Positions 56,206 through 63,955 of a stretch of DNA of 64,000 bases are shown here, piece after piece. Made by a program: the position numbers and the translations under genes. The stretch's first letter is position 1. Every line of letters starts with the position of its first letter. A model generated the notes under the pieces. The model did not search any database. It was not told the DNA's origin and was given only the letters and a program-made list of their open reading frames with translations. This DNA is from Clostridia bacterium (GTDB lineage: Bacteria; Bacillota; Clostridia; Oscillospirales; Acutalibacteraceae): assembly GCA_017623615.1 (NCBI GenBank), contig JAGAOT010000026.1, positions 38,650 to 102,649 on the forward strand, in the 5' to 3' direction.

Positions 56206-56640
56206 ATGAAAAAATATAAAATCGGGTTTACTGCAGGTGTGTTTGATTTGTTTCATGTTGGGCATTTGAATCTTTTTGAACGGTGCAAAGAACAATGTGA
56301 CAGCTTAATTGTTGCTGTTTGCGATGATGATTACGTAAGAACTGTCAAGCACAAAGAGCCTGTTTTTGCTCTTAATGAAAGAGTGAGAATAATCGGTGCA
56401 CTTAAATGTGTTGATAAAGTGGTTGTTGTTACTGCCGATGAAGTGAATGACAAAACACTTGTGCAGAAAAAGTTTGGATTCGATGTGCTTTTTTCAGGCG
56501 ACGATTGGAAAGGGTCGGAGAGATATGCCAAAACGGAAGAACAGTTTTCTAAAATAGGCGTTTCGATTGAATATCTTCCTTATACGCAAGGCGTTTCATC
56601 TTCTCAAATCAAAGACTGCATAAAAAAAGGGGAAAAATAA
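56206..56640 (+). CDS. Cytidylyltransferase, TagD/LicC-like
   Basis: A 144-aa nucleotidyltransferase. GVFDLFHVGHLNLFERCK holds the HxGH site, FSGDDWKGSERY and GVSSSQIKDCI complete the TagD pattern. TagD makes CDP-glycerol; relatives make other CDP-alcohols. GGAGG precedes ATG 56206. Next to LicD, it likely supplies the activated alcohol phosphate that LicD attaches. Confidence 0.9.
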   Translation: MKKYKIGFTAGVFDLFHVGHLNLFERCKEQCDSLIVAVCDDDYVRTVKHKEPVFALNERVRIIGALKCVDKVVVVTADEVNDKTLVQKKFGFDVLFSGDDWKGSERYAKTEEQFSKIGVSIEYLPYTQGVSSSQIKDCIKKGEK

Positions 56641-56641
56641 A

Positions 56642-57472
56642 ATGGATAATTCATATCTAAAAGAATTGCAAAAAATCGAGCTTGAAATCCTTTTGGAAGT
56701 TGACAGAATATGCAAAAAGCACAACATCGCTTATTTCCTTGTTTCCGGTACTTTGCTTGGCGCAATACGCCATAAAGGGTTTATTCCTTGGGATGATGAT
56801 ATTGACATATGCATGCCTATAGATGATTACAAAAAGTTTTGCAAGGTTTCTGCTAAAGAACTGGATGACGCTTTTTTCCTTCAGAATTTTGAAACGGATA
56901 ACACTAACAAATGGGCTGCCAAAATAAGAAAAAACGGCACCACCGTAATTGAAAAAGGCTATGAAAACGCCGATATTCATCAGGGAGCTTGGATTGATAT
57001 TTTTCCGTTGATAGGAATAAATGACGACGAAACATGGATAACGAGAGCGACAAAGAAATCTGATTGGTCGAAAAAACTTCTTCGCAAACGTTACGGGGCT
57101 TTGGGCAGTTTTAAAACTTTGTCTTTTGACAAAAAAATTTTAAAGTTTCTGCCATTTAAATTCGTTAGATTTATAGTCAAGTTGCTTCTTTCCACGATAT
57201 TTAAAAATCATAAGAGTTTTAAATACTGCACTTATTTATGGGGAAATTGTAAAATCAGTCCCAGGTTCTCATCGGATATTTTTGAGGGCTATTGCGAGGT
57301 GGAGTTCGAAGGATATTTGTTTCCTGCTCCTGCAAAATGGAATGAATATTTATCAATAGTGTATGGTGATTATATGACTCTTCCGCCACCTGAAAAACGA
57401 AACGGTGGGTGCCATACCATTGCTATTGTTGATTTGAAAAATGATTATAAAAAATATGTTAGGACGAAGTGA
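56642..57472 (+). CDS. LicD family phosphotransferase
   Basis: A 276-aa enzyme with the family signature FLVSGTLLGAIRHKGFIPWD followed by DDIDICMPIDDYKKF, and IHQGAWIDIFPL. LicD proteins transfer phosphocholine or a similar phospho-alcohol from a CDP donor to glycans. It begins two bases after the cytidylyltransferase stop. With TagD-like rather than LicC the donor may be CDP-glycerol, giving phosphoglycerol decoration; this is inference. Confidence 0.92.
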   Translation: MDNSYLKELQKIELEILLEVDRICKKHNIAYFLVSGTLLGAIRHKGFIPWDDDIDICMPIDDYKKFCKVSAKELDDAFFLQNFETDNTNKWAAKIRKNGTTVIEKGYENADIHQGAWIDIFPLIGINDDETWITRATKKSDWSKKLLRKRYGALGSFKTLSFDKKILKFLPFKFVRFIVKLLLSTIFKNHKSFKYCTYLWGNCKISPRFSSDIFEGYCEVEFEGYLFPAPAKWNEYLSIVYGDYMTLPPPEKRNGGCHTIAIVDLKNDYKKYVRTK

Positions 57473-57512
57473 TTAAACACATGTTGAGAGTGTGTTTATA
57501 AAAGGTGCGCAT

Positions 57513-58399
57513 ATGAAAAAACATGCTTTTTTAATAATTGCCCATAAAGATGATAAGAATTTCAGAACACTTTTATCTCTTCTTGATGATGAAAGAAATG
57601 ATTTGTTTATTCACATGGATAAGAAGAACAGAGACTATAATATTAAAATGATTGAAAGTTTTGTGAAACACGCCAATGTTTTTCATGCGAAAAGATACAA
57701 GGTGTTTTGGGGCTCTTTTTCAATGGTCAAAGCAGAATTGTCTTTGTTGCAGAAAGCGACAAGAGAAGGTACTTATGAGTATTATCACCTCGTTTCCGGA
57801 AATGATTTGCCTATAAAAAGCATGGACTTTATTCATCGGTTTTTTGATGAACATAAGGGCTCGGAGTTTATAGGGGTAGTAAAAAAACAGATATTTACAG
57901 ATACAGAATCAGCAGATATTATTTCTTCCAAAATAAAATCGGCAGAAACCGAGAAGAGGCAGATAAGTTTTATCTTAAACTTGACCGTTGGGTCGAATTG
58001 TTAACTAACAGGATGCGGCATAAGCGCAATGAATCACTAGAGCTTCTGTATGGTTCTCAATGGTTTAGTATAACTGATGACTTAGCCAGGTATGTGTTGA
58101 AAAACAGAAAATGGATTTATCGCCATTTTAACTATACTTTTATACCGGATGAACTGTTTCTGCAAAGCCTGCTTGTTGATTCTGCGTATTTAGAAAGAGT
58201 GTATAAGCTTGAAAATAATTCTTCGTTCAAATCTGCTATGCGTTATATAGATTGGAAGAGAGGTCGTCCGTATGTGTTTCAAGCGGAAGATTACGAAGAA
58301 TTAATTAATTCTGACATGCTTTTTGCGAGAAAGTTCAATTCCGAACTTAATCCGGAATTAACACAAAAGATAAGTAGGTTTTTGATAGGAAATGAATAA
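57513..58399 (+). pseudogene. GT14-like glycosyltransferase, -1 shifted at an A7 tract
   Basis: From ATG 57513 (after AAAGGTG) the frame reads a core-2/I-branching type transferase: HAFLIIAHKDDKNFRTLLSL, IHMDKKN, YHLVSGNDLPIKS, SEFIGVVKK. After the A7 run at 57881-57887 it degenerates and stops at 58004. One base back, the reading continues sensibly: TDIYRYRISRYYFFQNKIG, RNREEADKFYLKLDRW, GSQWFSITDDLARYVL, FIPDELFLQSLL, to 58399. The joined protein is about 295 aa, usual for the family. The zero frame at the run is GTA-AAA-AAA, an A-AAA-AAA slippery heptamer, so slippage could still make full product. Confidence 0.88.
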
Positions 58400-58441
58400 A
58401 TTAATTTTTAGTTTTTAAAATTAAATTTATATTAAAATCAC

Positions 58442-58490
58442 ATAAGAGGAACAGATGCTTTTACGTCATCTATTCCTCTTATAGTTTTTT
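58442..58490 (+). terminator. Terminator of the cassette
   Basis: ATAAGAGGAA and AGATG pair with CATCT and TTCCTCTTAT (one internal mismatch); T6 follows. Confidence 0.78.
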
Positions 58491-58493
58491 ATA

Positions 58494-59597
58494 TTATTTT
58501 ATGACACCCCAAAGTGCAATGTTGAGTGCAAGGAAAATAACATTGACTGCGGTGAAAACAAGCAGGTATCTGCCTGCCGAAACGTTTTCTTTTATGACAA
58601 GCTTGAATGAAATGAGGCTTGCCATTGATGCTATCAGAGTGCCCAAGCCGCCGAGATTAACGCCGACAAGCAGTGCGGGAATATCGGATGCAAAGCCTGC
58701 AAGAAGAATTGCGGCAGGCACATTTGAAAAAATCTGGCTGCATGCAATGCCTGCGAGTGTTTCGTTGCCGCTGACGATTCCGCCGAGGAAATCGCTGACA
58801 GACTGAATGTTTTTAAGGTTGCCGATAAAAATAAACAGAAAAATGAAGGTCAGCAGCAAGGAGTAATCAACCTTTGCAAGAATTTTTCTGTCGATAATAA
58901 GAATAACGATAACCGAAGCTGCAAGCGTTATTTCAAACGGAATAACGCGAAAAACAGTGAGAATGGCAAGCACAAAAAGCGCGGTATAAACTGTGACATG
59001 GAAAAAATTGATTTTTTCAGCCGCCGCGGGAGAGAATGATATGTTTTCTTTCTTTATAAAAAGAACGGAAGCCACGCAAAGTGCCAGAGAAAGCGCGGCA
59101 TAAGGGAAAAGCGTTTGAAGAAAATCACCGATGGTCATTTCAAATGCGGAAAAAAGATAGAGGTTTTGCGGGTTGCCGACGGGGGTGAGCATGCTGCCGA
59201 GGTTAGCGGCAACCGTTTCGAGAGTGACGAGCGGAATAAGAAGCTTTTCCTGCCCCGAAAGCTTTAAGGCGACAAGCGAAAAAGGAACAAAGGTTATCAG
59301 TGCAACGTCGTTTGTAATAATCATTGACGAAAAGAAGCAGAGCATTGTCAGCCAAAGAGCAAGGCTGCGTGCGGTTGAAGCAAGTATGAGAAGCCTTGAC
59401 GCGAGCAGCCTGAAAATGCCCAAAGCGTTGAAGCCTGCCATAACCGCCATAAGGCACAGAAGCAGAGCAAGCGTGCGGAAGTCTATGTAGTCGATATATC
59501 CGGCGTTAGGCTTTACGATAAACGCCGAAATTGCGGCAAGGATAAAAGAAATTATCAAAACAGCTTCTTTTTTGCAGAAATTTTTGATTTTTATCAT
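58494..59597 (-). CDS. Anion permease, SLC13/ArsB-like
   Basis: A 367-aa ion transporter with about ten helices. MIITNDVALITFVP and GSMLTPVGNPQNLYLFS in one half, and SQIFSNVPAAILLAGF with GVNLGGLGTLIASMASL in the other, are the paired hairpin motifs of the ArsB/NhaD/DASS superfamily. Substrate unknown (arsenite, dicarboxylate or Na+/H+ exchange). Its last 72 bases occur again at 54887-54958. AAGGTG precedes the ATG. Confidence 0.88.
   Translation of the reverse strand: MIKIKNFCKKEAVLIISFILAAISAFIVKPNAGYIDYIDFRTLALLLCLMAVMAGFNALGIFRLLASRLLILASTARSLALWLTMLCFFSSMIITNDVALITFVPFSLVALKLSGQEKLLIPLVTLETVAANLGSMLTPVGNPQNLYLFSAFEMTIGDFLQTLFPYAALSLALCVASVLFIKKENISFSPAAAEKINFFHVTVYTALFVLAILTVFRVIPFEITLAASVIVILIIDRKILAKVDYSLLLTFIFLFIFIGNLKNIQSVSDFLGGIVSGNETLAGIACSQIFSNVPAAILLAGFASDIPALLVGVNLGGLGTLIASMASLISFKLVIKENVSAGRYLLVFTAVNVIFLALNIALWGVIK
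58506..58577. repeat. 72-bp direct repeat, copy B (cassette right edge)
   Basis: Second copy, inside the 3' end of the permease gene. It differs from copy A at two bases (GACTGCG here, GACCGCC there). Confidence 0.9.
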
Positions 59598-59629
59598 GGT
59601 ATCACCTTATATACGCAGTATATTTCATT

Positions 59630-59665
59630 AAAAAAGCACTTAACGATACCGTTAAGTGCTTTTTT
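59630..59665 (-). terminator. Terminator after tRNA-Thr
   Basis: AAAAAAGCACTTAACG pairs fully with CGTTAAGTGCTTTTTT around ATAC; ends directly at the tRNA 3' end on the minus strand. Confidence 0.88.
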
Positions 59666-59740
59666 GGAGCTACTGGTCGGACTCGAACCGACGGCCTGCG
59701 CATTACGAATGCGCTGCTCTACCAACTGAGCCACAGTAGC
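59665..59740 (-). tRNA. tRNA-Thr (CGU anticodon)
   Basis: Cloverleaf with acceptor GCTACTG / CAGTAGC, encoded CCA, D-arm GCTCAGTTGGTAGAGC, anticodon loop TTCGTAA (CGT at 59707-59705) and T-arm GTCGGTTCGAGTCCGAC. Own promoter and terminator. Confidence 0.97.
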
Positions 59741-59760
59741 ATGTGACTGACCTGCAAAAC

Positions 59761-59789
59761 ATTATAAATGATATTTTCGGATTTTTCAA
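59761..59789 (-). promoter_or_regulatory. Promoter of tRNA-Thr
   Basis: Minus-strand TTGAAA, 17-base spacer, TATAAT, 20 bases before the tRNA. Confidence 0.72.
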
Positions 59790-59895
59790 GAGTTTTTTTA
59801 TTTGTTTTGCTGTTTATTTTAATCTTTTCCGGTCAAAGTAACAATTTATCAACAAAAGCTTTACAATTTTGTTAACAAATATTATAAATCCGCAC

Positions 59896-59924
59896 TTGAT
59901 TTAAACCCGAAAATAAGTTATGCT
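59896..59924 (+). promoter_or_regulatory. Promoter of the lipoprotein-SDR unit
   Basis: TTGATT, 17-base spacer, TATGCT. Confidence 0.5.
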
Positions 59925-59986
59925 ATATGAGTAAACGGGATACAGCCTGTTTAAAAATTAACTTGCAATCCTACGGAGGAGAACAT

Positions 59987-61012
59987 ATGAAGAAAAGTGT
60001 AACCGCAATTATTATGGTTTTTGCTTTGCTTGTGAGTTTTGCAGCGTGCCAAAGACTTCCCGAAGACACGGAGGGCTTTGTTGTTGAAAGCAAGGCTTAT
60101 TATGTTGACGGCGAGGGTGTAACCCGCAACGTCGAGAGCGAAACAGACGAAAAGGGCAAAACGGTTTATTACTATATGGATGCCAACGGCAACAAAGTTA
60201 CCCTTAAAAAGAAAGATGTTGTTGTTGAGTCAACAAAGATTAGAGAAACCGAGAAAGAAAGCTTTTCACTCACCCCTGAGGAGCAGTCATTCTTTGATAT
60301 CTATAATAACCCCGAGGCATTTGACCAGCTTATCGATTCAAGCATGACCGTCCCCGAACTTGACCTTTCCGATGAAGCCATTTCGGAAGAAAAGTTTGAG
60401 GAAATTGAGGTTGAGCTTGATAACAGCGGCAAGCCCGTTCACGAAAATGTCGAAAAAACCTATGAAGAAATCATGAAGGGCAACAAGTTTACCGTTGACG
60501 TTGTTTTTAAGGGCATTGTTAACGGCACAACAACAACCGTGCCCATGAAGGCTTCGCGCGACGGCGACAAGGTCTATATAGAAACGGCAATTCCCGTTGA
60601 GGGTCAAGGCTCTCTCAAATGCAATATTATTATGAGAGACGGCAAGTGCTATTTTGTGCTTCCCGCAATGAGAGCTTATATGGTGGCTCCGGTTGAAAGC
60701 ATGGACGAAATCTTCACCGAGGATTTCTTTGCAACGTCAGAGCAGGATACACGGGGCAACTATGTTTCCAGCGCAGAGGTTGAGCTTGAGGGCAAAACCT
60801 ATATCTGCGATATTTACGAGTCAAACGGCGCAACTTCAAAGGAATATTATCTTGACGGCAACCTTAAAAGAGTTGAGGTTATCAACGGCGAGGATATAAC
60901 AATCACACAGTTCAACGAAGTTTCTGATAAGGTTGACAAATCCGTGTTCAAGGTTCCCACTCACTATATGGATATGTCAAGACTTATGAATATGTCCGAT
61001 GTTGCCGCATAA
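59987..61012 (+). CDS. Lipoprotein, unknown function
   Basis: A 341-aa protein with a type II signal peptide ending in a lipobox (SFAAC, Cys21), so anchored outside. The first part has a YYVDGEGVTRNV and YYYMDANGNKVTL repeat-like pair (about 36-73). The second half (about 165-330) is beta-rich, with KGIVNGTTTTVPMKASRDGD and GKTYICDIYESNGATSKEYY, a layout like LolA/LppX half-barrels. No family recognised. GGAGGAG precedes ATG 59987; the longer reading is rejected. The SDR gene begins right after its stop. Confidence 0.75.
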   Translation: MKKSVTAIIMVFALLVSFAACQRLPEDTEGFVVESKAYYVDGEGVTRNVESETDEKGKTVYYYMDANGNKVTLKKKDVVVESTKIRETEKESFSLTPEEQSFFDIYNNPEAFDQLIDSSMTVPELDLSDEAISEEKFEEIEVELDNSGKPVHENVEKTYEEIMKGNKFTVDVVFKGIVNGTTTTVPMKASRDGDKVYIETAIPVEGQGSLKCNIIMRDGKCYFVLPAMRAYMVAPVESMDEIFTEDFFATSEQDTRGNYVSSAEVELEGKTYICDIYESNGATSKEYYLDGNLKRVEVINGEDITITQFNEVSDKVDKSVFKVPTHYMDMSRLMNMSDVAA

Positions 61013-61013
61013 T

Positions 61014-61745
61014 ATGAGAAAATGTGCTTTAATAACGGGTGCATCGGGCGGGATAGGCAGCGAGATTGCCTTGCGCCTTGCGAATGACGGATTTGACATT
61101 GCCGCCTGCTATTGCTCCGACGAAAACGGAATCCGTGAGCTTGAAAAAAAGCTTGCCTCAACCGATGCTAAATATCGCTTTTACAAAGCCGATGTTTCGG
61201 ATTATAACCAAGTTAAAAATATGTTTGCAGACGCCGCCGAATTTTTCGGAGGCGTTTCTGTGCTTGTAAATAATGCGGGCATTGCCCAGCAAAAGCTTTT
61301 TACCGATATCACCGAAGAAGAGTTTGACCGTATTACGGCGGTCAACTTTAAAAGCGTTTTCAACTGCTGTAAATGCGCCGTGCCGTTCATGGTCAGCGAA
61401 AAAAGCGGAAAAATCATCAACATTTCCTCAATGTGGGGTGTGTGCGGTGCTTCCTGCGAGGTGGTTTATTCCGCAACCAAAGCGGCTGTAATCGGGCTGA
61501 CAAAAGCGCTTGCCAAGGAGCTTGCGCCGAGCAACATTCAGGTTAACTGCGTTGCGCCCGGAGCGATTGACACAAAAATGAATAACAATCTGTCGCAGGA
61601 CGAAAAGGATGCGTTTGCCGCCGAAATTCCGGCGGGGCGTTTCGGAACTGCCGCGGAAATAGCGGGCGTTGTTTCGTTTCTTGCGGGCAATGATTCCGGC
61701 TATGTGACGGCGCAGGTAATCACCGCCGACGGCGGATTGATATAG
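61014..61745 (+). CDS. SDR oxidoreductase, FabG-like
   Basis: Short-chain dehydrogenase of 243 aa. ALITGASGGIGSEIA (cofactor loop), VLVNNAGIAQQ, NISSMWG (Ser), YSATKAAVIGLTKALAKELA (Tyr, Lys) and NCVAPGAIDT are complete. It resembles 3-oxoacyl-ACP reductase, but no fab gene is near, so another keto substrate is equally likely. The ATG is one base after the lipoprotein TAA with no clear ribosome site, suggesting coupling. Confidence 0.9.
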   Translation: MRKCALITGASGGIGSEIALRLANDGFDIAACYCSDENGIRELEKKLASTDAKYRFYKADVSDYNQVKNMFADAAEFFGGVSVLVNNAGIAQQKLFTDITEEEFDRITAVNFKSVFNCCKCAVPFMVSEKSGKIINISSMWGVCGASCEVVYSATKAAVIGLTKALAKELAPSNIQVNCVAPGAIDTKMNNNLSQDEKDAFAAEIPAGRFGTAAEIAGVVSFLAGNDSGYVTAQVITADGGLI

Positions 61746-61749
61746 TCAT

Positions 61750-61776
61750 AATGCCGAAAAAACGGCATTCTTTTTA
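61750..61776 (+). terminator. Terminator after the SDR gene
   Basis: AATGCCG / CGGCATT with A-rich loop, then CTTTTTAG. Confidence 0.72.
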
Positions 61777-61790
61777 GTCATAGTTTACTA

Positions 61791-61819
61791 TTGATTTAAT
61801 GGAAACGTTATGATAGAAT
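61791..61819 (+). promoter_or_regulatory. Promoter of zinc-ribbon paralogue 2
   Basis: TTGATT, 17-base spacer, TAGAAT. Confidence 0.55.
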
Positions 61820-61860
61820 TAAATATAAATTAAAATCAGTAATTGTTTGGAGGAAGATAT

Positions 61861-62718
61861 ATGGCTAAATGTCCCAAATGCGGCCGCAAACTTACTTTGT
61901 TTGATTGGAAACCCAACTGCCCTGAGTGCGGTGTTAACCTTGTTTATTACGGAATGGAAGAAAGACTGCTCAAAGAGGCGGATGCCGCTGAAGCAGAGCA
62001 CGCAAAGCTTCAAAAGAGAATTGACAGACTCAAGGCTTCTTTTGTCGGCTCAAAGCTCACAATAATCAGAATTATTCTTTCGATTCTTCCCATTCCCGCT
62101 CTTTTGCTTCCCCTTTGCACGGTTGCGTACAGCGGTCCGTTCATCGAAGCAACAACCAAGTCAATAAATGCCATCGAGATTTATAATCTCGTTTCTTCGC
62201 TTGATTTCGATGCGTTGTTCACAATGCTCGGCTCAAATCTTCTCGGCACAAGCTTTATAGGCTATCTCGGTGCACTTGCATGCATACTTCTTTCACTCGT
62301 TTTTGTTATAGTCAGCCTTCTTATGCTGATGCTTGCATGCTCTCCCAAAGGCAACCCCAGAAACATAACTCTTAACATCATCACCATAATCCTTGCAATC
62401 GCATCAGGCGTATTCTTTATGGTGTTTGCAAACGGCATCAACGCTGTTTTCCCCGAATTTATCAGCGGCTCAATTGGCTTCGGTCTCTTTGTTTACATCG
62501 GCGCTCTTGCTCTTCTTCTTGCAATCAACATTGTTATTGCAGTTAAGGGCGTTGAGGTTAAATATAAGCAGTGCTATGTAGGCGGTATTCCCGCAGAGGA
62601 ATACTTTGAGCTTGTTGAAAAAGGCACGGATATCGACACGATCCACGCTATGATGGCAGAAGCTCTTGAAGAACAGAGCGCAGCCAAGGAAACTGAAAAA
62701 GCGGAAGCAAAAGCATAA
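61861..62718 (+). CDS. Zinc-ribbon, four-helix membrane protein (paralogue 2)
   Basis: A 285-aa protein sharing its plan with the one at 53513: ribbon CPKCGRKL...CPECGVNL (residues 4-26), charged helix, SFVGSKLTIIRIILSILPIP, then four helices. It has a longer tail, with YVGGIPAEEYFELVEKGTD and an Ala/Glu-rich end. The ribbon head is about as conserved as the first helix, and the rest has diverged. GGAGG precedes ATG 61861. Function unknown; both copies are single-gene units. Confidence 0.78.
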   Translation: MAKCPKCGRKLTLFDWKPNCPECGVNLVYYGMEERLLKEADAAEAEHAKLQKRIDRLKASFVGSKLTIIRIILSILPIPALLLPLCTVAYSGPFIEATTKSINAIEIYNLVSSLDFDALFTMLGSNLLGTSFIGYLGALACILLSLVFVIVSLLMLMLACSPKGNPRNITLNIITIILAIASGVFFMVFANGINAVFPEFISGSIGFGLFVYIGALALLLAINIVIAVKGVEVKYKQCYVGGIPAEEYFELVEKGTDIDTIHAMMAEALEEQSAAKETEKAEAKA

Positions 62719-62729
62719 AGACAAAAACT

Positions 62730-62757
62730 AAGGAGCTGTGAAAACAGCTCCTTTTTA
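62730..62757. terminator. Bidirectional terminator
   Basis: AAGGAGCTGT / ACAGCTCCTT with GAAA loop and T5, between convergent genes. Confidence 0.85.
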
Positions 62758-62767
62758 TTATATTTTA

Positions 62768-63706
62768 TTATATGTATTTTTCGATAAATGCTTTAACCCG
62801 TGCATCATATTCTTCTTTGGCGTCATAATAACTGTAGGCATGGGCTGCACCGGGCACGGTGAAGATTTCTTTCGGCGTGGGGCAGGCATCATAAAGCCTT
62901 TGGCACATCGGGAACGGAACAAGCTTATCTTCTTCTCCGTGGATGAATATAACGGGATTTTTTGCGTTCGGCATTGTTCCGAGGGGGTCGGCGTCCTTTT
63001 TAAGGTCATATTTTGAAAGCGCGCGACAGTAGAGATTGGTAACTCCCGTAAAGAAATTTGCCGTGCGGTTCAGCTTGTAGCTTTTCATAGAGTCCGCAAC
63101 CTGCTCAAATGCGTTTGTGAAGCCGCAGTCCTCAACGATTATTTTAACCTGCTTTTGCGGGTTGGTGTTGTTGACAAGCATAACCGTTGCCGCTCCCATC
63201 GAAATTCCGTGCAAAACTATTTCAATATCCTCACCGAAACGTTCAACAAGATAATCAATCCAAAGCTTTATATCCTTGTGGTCAAGCGCACCAAAGCCGA
63301 TTTGGTTGCCGTCGCTTCTGCCGTGGCCTCTTAAATCGGGCAGGAGATAGTTATATCCCATTGTGTAATAATAAAATGGGAACAGATGGCTGCATTCGTC
63401 GGGGCCGTTGCAGTTATGGCCGTGAACACATATTGCAAAACGCTTGCATTCCTCTTTTGCGGGCACAAACCATGCTTTGAGACGTAGCTTGTCGGGGGTT
63501 ATTATTTCCAAATCCTCGGGATTATGCGAATAAAGAAATGCATTGTTTTTGGCGCGTATTTCCGCTCGGAGAATTCTTTTGGGGTCTGTTTCAACCTTTG
63601 GCTTTTTTCTGGGAACGCAGGCAATCTGATAGCCCTTTGCGCCGACAATCGCGACCGCGGCAGTTCCGAGAAGACCTGCGGCTGCGGCAATTTTGCGTTT
63701 TTTCAT
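62768..63706 (-). CDS. Membrane-anchored alpha/beta hydrolase
   Basis: A 312-aa protein with an N-terminal anchor or signal helix (about 6-26). The hydrolase core shows CVHGHNCNG (oxyanion loop), DLRGHGRSDG, nucleophile HGISMGAATV (Ser), and the acid/base pair in IHGEEDKLVPF and PGAAHAYSY. It resembles the Bacillus YfhM/YtaP-like serine hydrolases of unspecified substrate. AAGGAGG precedes ATG 63706; a TTG two codons upstream is rejected. Confidence 0.86.
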   Translation of the reverse strand: MKKRKIAAAAGLLGTAAVAIVGAKGYQIACVPRKKPKVETDPKRILRAEIRAKNNAFLYSHNPEDLEIITPDKLRLKAWFVPAKEECKRFAICVHGHNCNGPDECSHLFPFYYYTMGYNYLLPDLRGHGRSDGNQIGFGALDHKDIKLWIDYLVERFGEDIEIVLHGISMGAATVMLVNNTNPQKQVKIIVEDCGFTNAFEQVADSMKSYKLNRTANFFTGVTNLYCRALSKYDLKKDADPLGTMPNAKNPVIFIHGEEDKLVPFPMCQRLYDACPTPKEIFTVPGAAHAYSYYDAKEEYDARVKAFIEKYI

Positions 63707-63813
63707 GCTCAAAACCTCCTTGCTGATTAAATCTTATCACAAACAAAGGAAATATGCAATCGAGCAAATAAAATCGAATGTCAAAAAATTTTAAAAATTT
63801 TTTAAAAAATGTG

Positions 63814-63842
63814 TTGACAAATCGGGAATGATAATATATAAT
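63814..63842 (+). promoter_or_regulatory. Consensus promoter of the tRNA operon
   Basis: TTGACA, 17-base spacer, TATAAT; strong, as expected for stable RNA. Confidence 0.85.
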
Positions 63843-63872
63843 AAACAAGCTCTTTGGTTAGGGCAGTTAAAT

Positions 63873-63948
63873 GGCGGCATAGCTCAGAGGCTAGAGCAAC
63901 CGGTTCATACCCGGTAGGTCGTGGGTTCAAATCCAACTGCCGCTACCA
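63873..63948 (+). tRNA. tRNA-Met (CAU anticodon), elongator-like
   Basis: Acceptor GGCGGCA / TGCCGCT (G-U at the top), encoded CCA, anticodon CAT at 63906-63908, T-arm GTGGGTTCAAATCCAAC. The anticodon stem ACCGG/CCGGT lacks the three G-C pairs of initiators, so elongator Met is favoured; tRNA-Ile2 (lysidine) is not excluded. Confidence 0.93.
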
Positions 63949-63955
63949 ATTTTAT

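Noticed and set aside
57998-58399. Separate small gene starting at 57998
   Set aside because: Family homology continues upstream in the same frame without a start or ribosome site; it is the second half of the GT14 gene.
54869-58580. Integrase or transposase within the cassette
   Set aside because: All reading frames there were considered; only the four glycan genes are real and none resembles a recombinase.
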